From Thermotogaceae bacterium (GTDB lineage Bacteria; Thermotogota; Thermotogae; B21-G9; HyVt-16): 7,350 nt of DNA. Below, piece after piece: positions 5,757-7,350 of this stretch. The translations under genes and the position numbers were made by a program. Position 1 is the first letter of the stretch; each line of letters starts with the position of its first letter. Where the stretch lies: the NCBI GenBank assembly GCA_011043375.1, contig DQYP01000088.1:1-7350 (forward strand), given 5' to 3'. The notes under the pieces are model-generated. The model saw only the letters and a program-made list of their open reading frames with translations. It made no database searches and was not told where the DNA came from.

Positions 5757-7160
5757 ATGAACTTTCTCAAAATAGATGGAAGACATATTGTTGACCAATT
5801 TGGAAGTAATATTGTTCTAAGGGGTGTTTGCTTAGGCGGATATTTAAATATGGAAAATTTCATAACTGGTTTTCCTGGGCAGGAAAGCAATCTAAGGAAA
5901 GTTCTCATAAGTGAGCTTGGTGAAAAGAGAGGAACTTTTTTTGTTGAAAGATTGCTCCGCCATTTTTTGAATGAAAGCGATTTTGAATTTTTGAAATCAA
6001 TCGGCGTAAATGTTGTCAGACTTCCGATAAATTATCACCATTTAGAAAAAGATGAAAAGCCCTTTGAATACATCGAAGAAGGATTTGAAAAGATTGATAG
6101 AGTAGTCGAAATGGCAAAAAAGTGGGGAATATATGTTATTTTGGATCTCCATGTTGCACCGGGGTTTCAAAACAATGGTTGGCATTGTGATAACAGTATA
6201 GGTGTACCCCTTCTTTGGAAACATCCGCATTTTCAGGAAAGAACCTTAAAACTATGGGAGGCAATAGCCGCTCGATACGCTAATGAGCCAGCGGTAGCGG
6301 GATATGATATGCTCAACGAACCTTCTGCTCCTACTCCGAATCACTTAAGCAATTTTTACAGGAGACTTATTGAAAGCATCAGAGAAAAAGATCAAAACCA
6401 CATCATTTTTCTCGAGTCAGATGTTGTGCTTCGGAAATTTAAAGGATTTGATGACTTTGATAGTAGCAATCTTGCATACTCTTCGCACAATTATCTTGAT
6501 ATGACTCTTGGTGGTAGAAGTTACCCTGGATATATGAGAGATAAATGGATTGACAAGAATGCAATTGAGGAAGAGTTTATAAGAACAAATGACTGGGTTC
6601 TTAAAAATAATTTAGCAGGATGGGTTGGCGAATTTGGTGCGATTTTTGATGGGACTGTCAAAGATATGCATAAAATTAATGCCTTATCTGATCAGATAGA
6701 TGTTTTCGAGAAGCATGAACATAGTTGGACTATATGGACATATAAAGATGTCAATGTCACAGCGCCTGTGTACGTAAATCCTGAATCAGAATATATAAAG
6801 CGTATAGAGAGAATACTAAAAATAAAACATGAGCTTGGTACAGATTATTGGGGAACCCACGGCGGTGGTATTCTAAGAGAATTCAGAGATACAATAGGAA
6901 TGAGAATATCCAGAACTGTGGGACACAATGGACTCGATATTGAAGGTATGAAATTGAATATCTATGAAAGAGGTTTATTGCCGATCGTAGGCGATTATCT
7001 TGCATGTTTATATGCAAACGCATTTTCAGACTTAAATACAGGTGGAATTGACAAGGTGCTCAAAGAAGCATTCTCGTTTGAAAACTGTGTTATCCGCCCC
7101 CATCTAGTTGAAGTTCTATCTAGCAAGATGAAACGTTTTGGTAGCGGCAAAATGTCATAA
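5757..7160 (+). CDS. Glycoside hydrolase family 5 enzyme, cytoplasmic, exo-beta-1,3-glucanase-like motifs
   Basis: A 467-residue GH5 (clan GH-A, TIM barrel) retaining beta-glycosidase. Landmarks in order: LRGVCLGGYLNMENF (21-35), VRLPINY (87-93, Arg88), LDLHVAPGFQNNGWH (129-143, His132), YDMLNEP (183-189, Glu188 the acid/base), SSHNY (242-246, His244 and Tyr246), GEFG (291-294, Glu292 the nucleophile) and WTIWTYKD (324-331, Trp327 as subsite -1 platform). All catalytic residues are present. 'LRGV.LGG' and 'DLH.APG.QN' recall exo-beta-1,3-glucanases of the family, so a beta-glucan oligosaccharide or beta-glucoside is the best substrate guess. There is no signal peptide, so it should act on imported sugar in the cytoplasm. 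The barrel should end near 355; the last 110 residues are an extension with no motif I recognise. Ribosome site AAGGGGGAG (5742-5750) precedes ATG 5757. It lies 27 bp after the TPR gene, in the same operon. Family certain, substrate not. Confidence 0.92.
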   Translation: MNFLKIDGRHIVDQFGSNIVLRGVCLGGYLNMENFITGFPGQESNLRKVLISELGEKRGTFFVERLLRHFLNESDFEFLKSIGVNVVRLPINYHHLEKDEKPFEYIEEGFEKIDRVVEMAKKWGIYVILDLHVAPGFQNNGWHCDNSIGVPLLWKHPHFQERTLKLWEAIAARYANEPAVAGYDMLNEPSAPTPNHLSNFYRRLIESIREKDQNHIIFLESDVVLRKFKGFDDFDSSNLAYSSHNYLDMTLGGRSYPGYMRDKWIDKNAIEEEFIRTNDWVLKNNLAGWVGEFGAIFDGTVKDMHKINALSDQIDVFEKHEHSWTIWTYKDVNVTAPVYVNPESEYIKRIERILKIKHELGTDYWGTHGGGILREFRDTIGMRISRTVGHNGLDIEGMKLNIYERGLLPIVGDYLACLYANAFSDLNTGGIDKVLKEAFSFENCVIRPHLVEVLSSKMKRFGSGKMS

Positions 7161-7184
7161 GTCCAGTAATAAGAGGTGATTTCC

Positions 7185-7350
7185 ATGAACAGAAGCAAAA
7201 AGGCTGCATTTTTTGCGGTGAACAGCTTAAAGAAAATGATAGTTTTCGAGAATCTGGATAAACTTCCCGGAGAAATTACCCTTTCAAAGAAACTCGGTGT
7301 TAGCCGTGTGGTTGTTCGAGAGGCGATCAGGATACTTGAATACGAGGGGA
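7185..7350 (+). CDS. GntR-family transcriptional regulator, N-terminal fragment
   Basis: The first 55 residues of a gene cut by the window end. After a helical start (MNRSKKAAFFAVNSLKKMI) comes the winged-helix signature 'LPGEITLSKKLGVSRVVVREAIRILEYEG' spread over residues 27-55, matching the GntR pattern LPsE..La..lgVSR..vReAl..Le.eG. LPGE replaces the usual LPSE. The VVVREAI form suggests the FadR subfamily, whose C-terminal helical domain binds small acids or sugar derivatives, but that part is outside the window. Ribosome site AGAGGTGA (7172-7179) lies 5 nt before ATG 7185. The gene follows the GH5 stop by 24 bp with no promoter in between, so it is probably cotranscribed with the importer and may control it through the dyads near 604 and 865. 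Confidence 0.88.
   Translation, partial: MNRSKKAAFFAVNSLKKMIVFENLDKLPGEITLSKKLGVSRVVVREAIRILEYEG

Overview
The window is AT-rich (by eye roughly 35-40% GC) with strong GGAGG-type ribosome binding sites and tight gene spacing. The gene set is a sugar importer with a non-lipoprotein binding protein, a cytoplasmic glycoside hydrolase and a local GntR-type regulator. This suits a member of the Thermotogota (a Pseudothermotoga-like or Kosmotoga-like bacterium). That placement is inference from gene style only; no marker gene proves it.

Layout, all on the + strand. At 2-319 is the C-terminal end of a radical SAM protein of the spore-photolyase-like (SPL, COG1533) type, unrelated to what follows. 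Then comes about 610 bp without a convincing gene (320-929). It holds candidate promoters at 545-573 and 734-764, several perfect dyads (604-619, 865-880, 888-904) and a possible tiny leader ORF (684-725). The operon starts at 930: a family-1 type extracellular sugar-binding protein (930-2195), a hairpin (2207-2229), an N-terminally enlarged MalF-type permease (2250-4454), a MalG-type permease (4468-5304), a membrane-anchored TPR protein (5301-5729, ATGA overlap), a GH5 glycosidase without signal peptide (5757-7160), and the start of a GntR-family regulator (7185 to the window end).

Reading as a system: the binding protein and two permeases would import an oligosaccharide, and the cytoplasmic GH5 enzyme, whose motifs recall exo-beta-1,3-glucanases, would hydrolyse it. 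The GntR protein is the natural candidate to control the operon through the upstream dyads. No ATPase gene is present, so the importer probably uses a shared ATPase encoded elsewhere.

The most unusual part is the first permease. Before an ordinary six-helix MalF core of about 290 residues it carries four extra membrane segments that display two extracytoplasmic domains (about 220 and 118 residues) with the look of Cache/PAS-type sensor modules. Together with the TPR protein probably exposed on the same face, this suggests an importer with a built-in sensing or docking apparatus.
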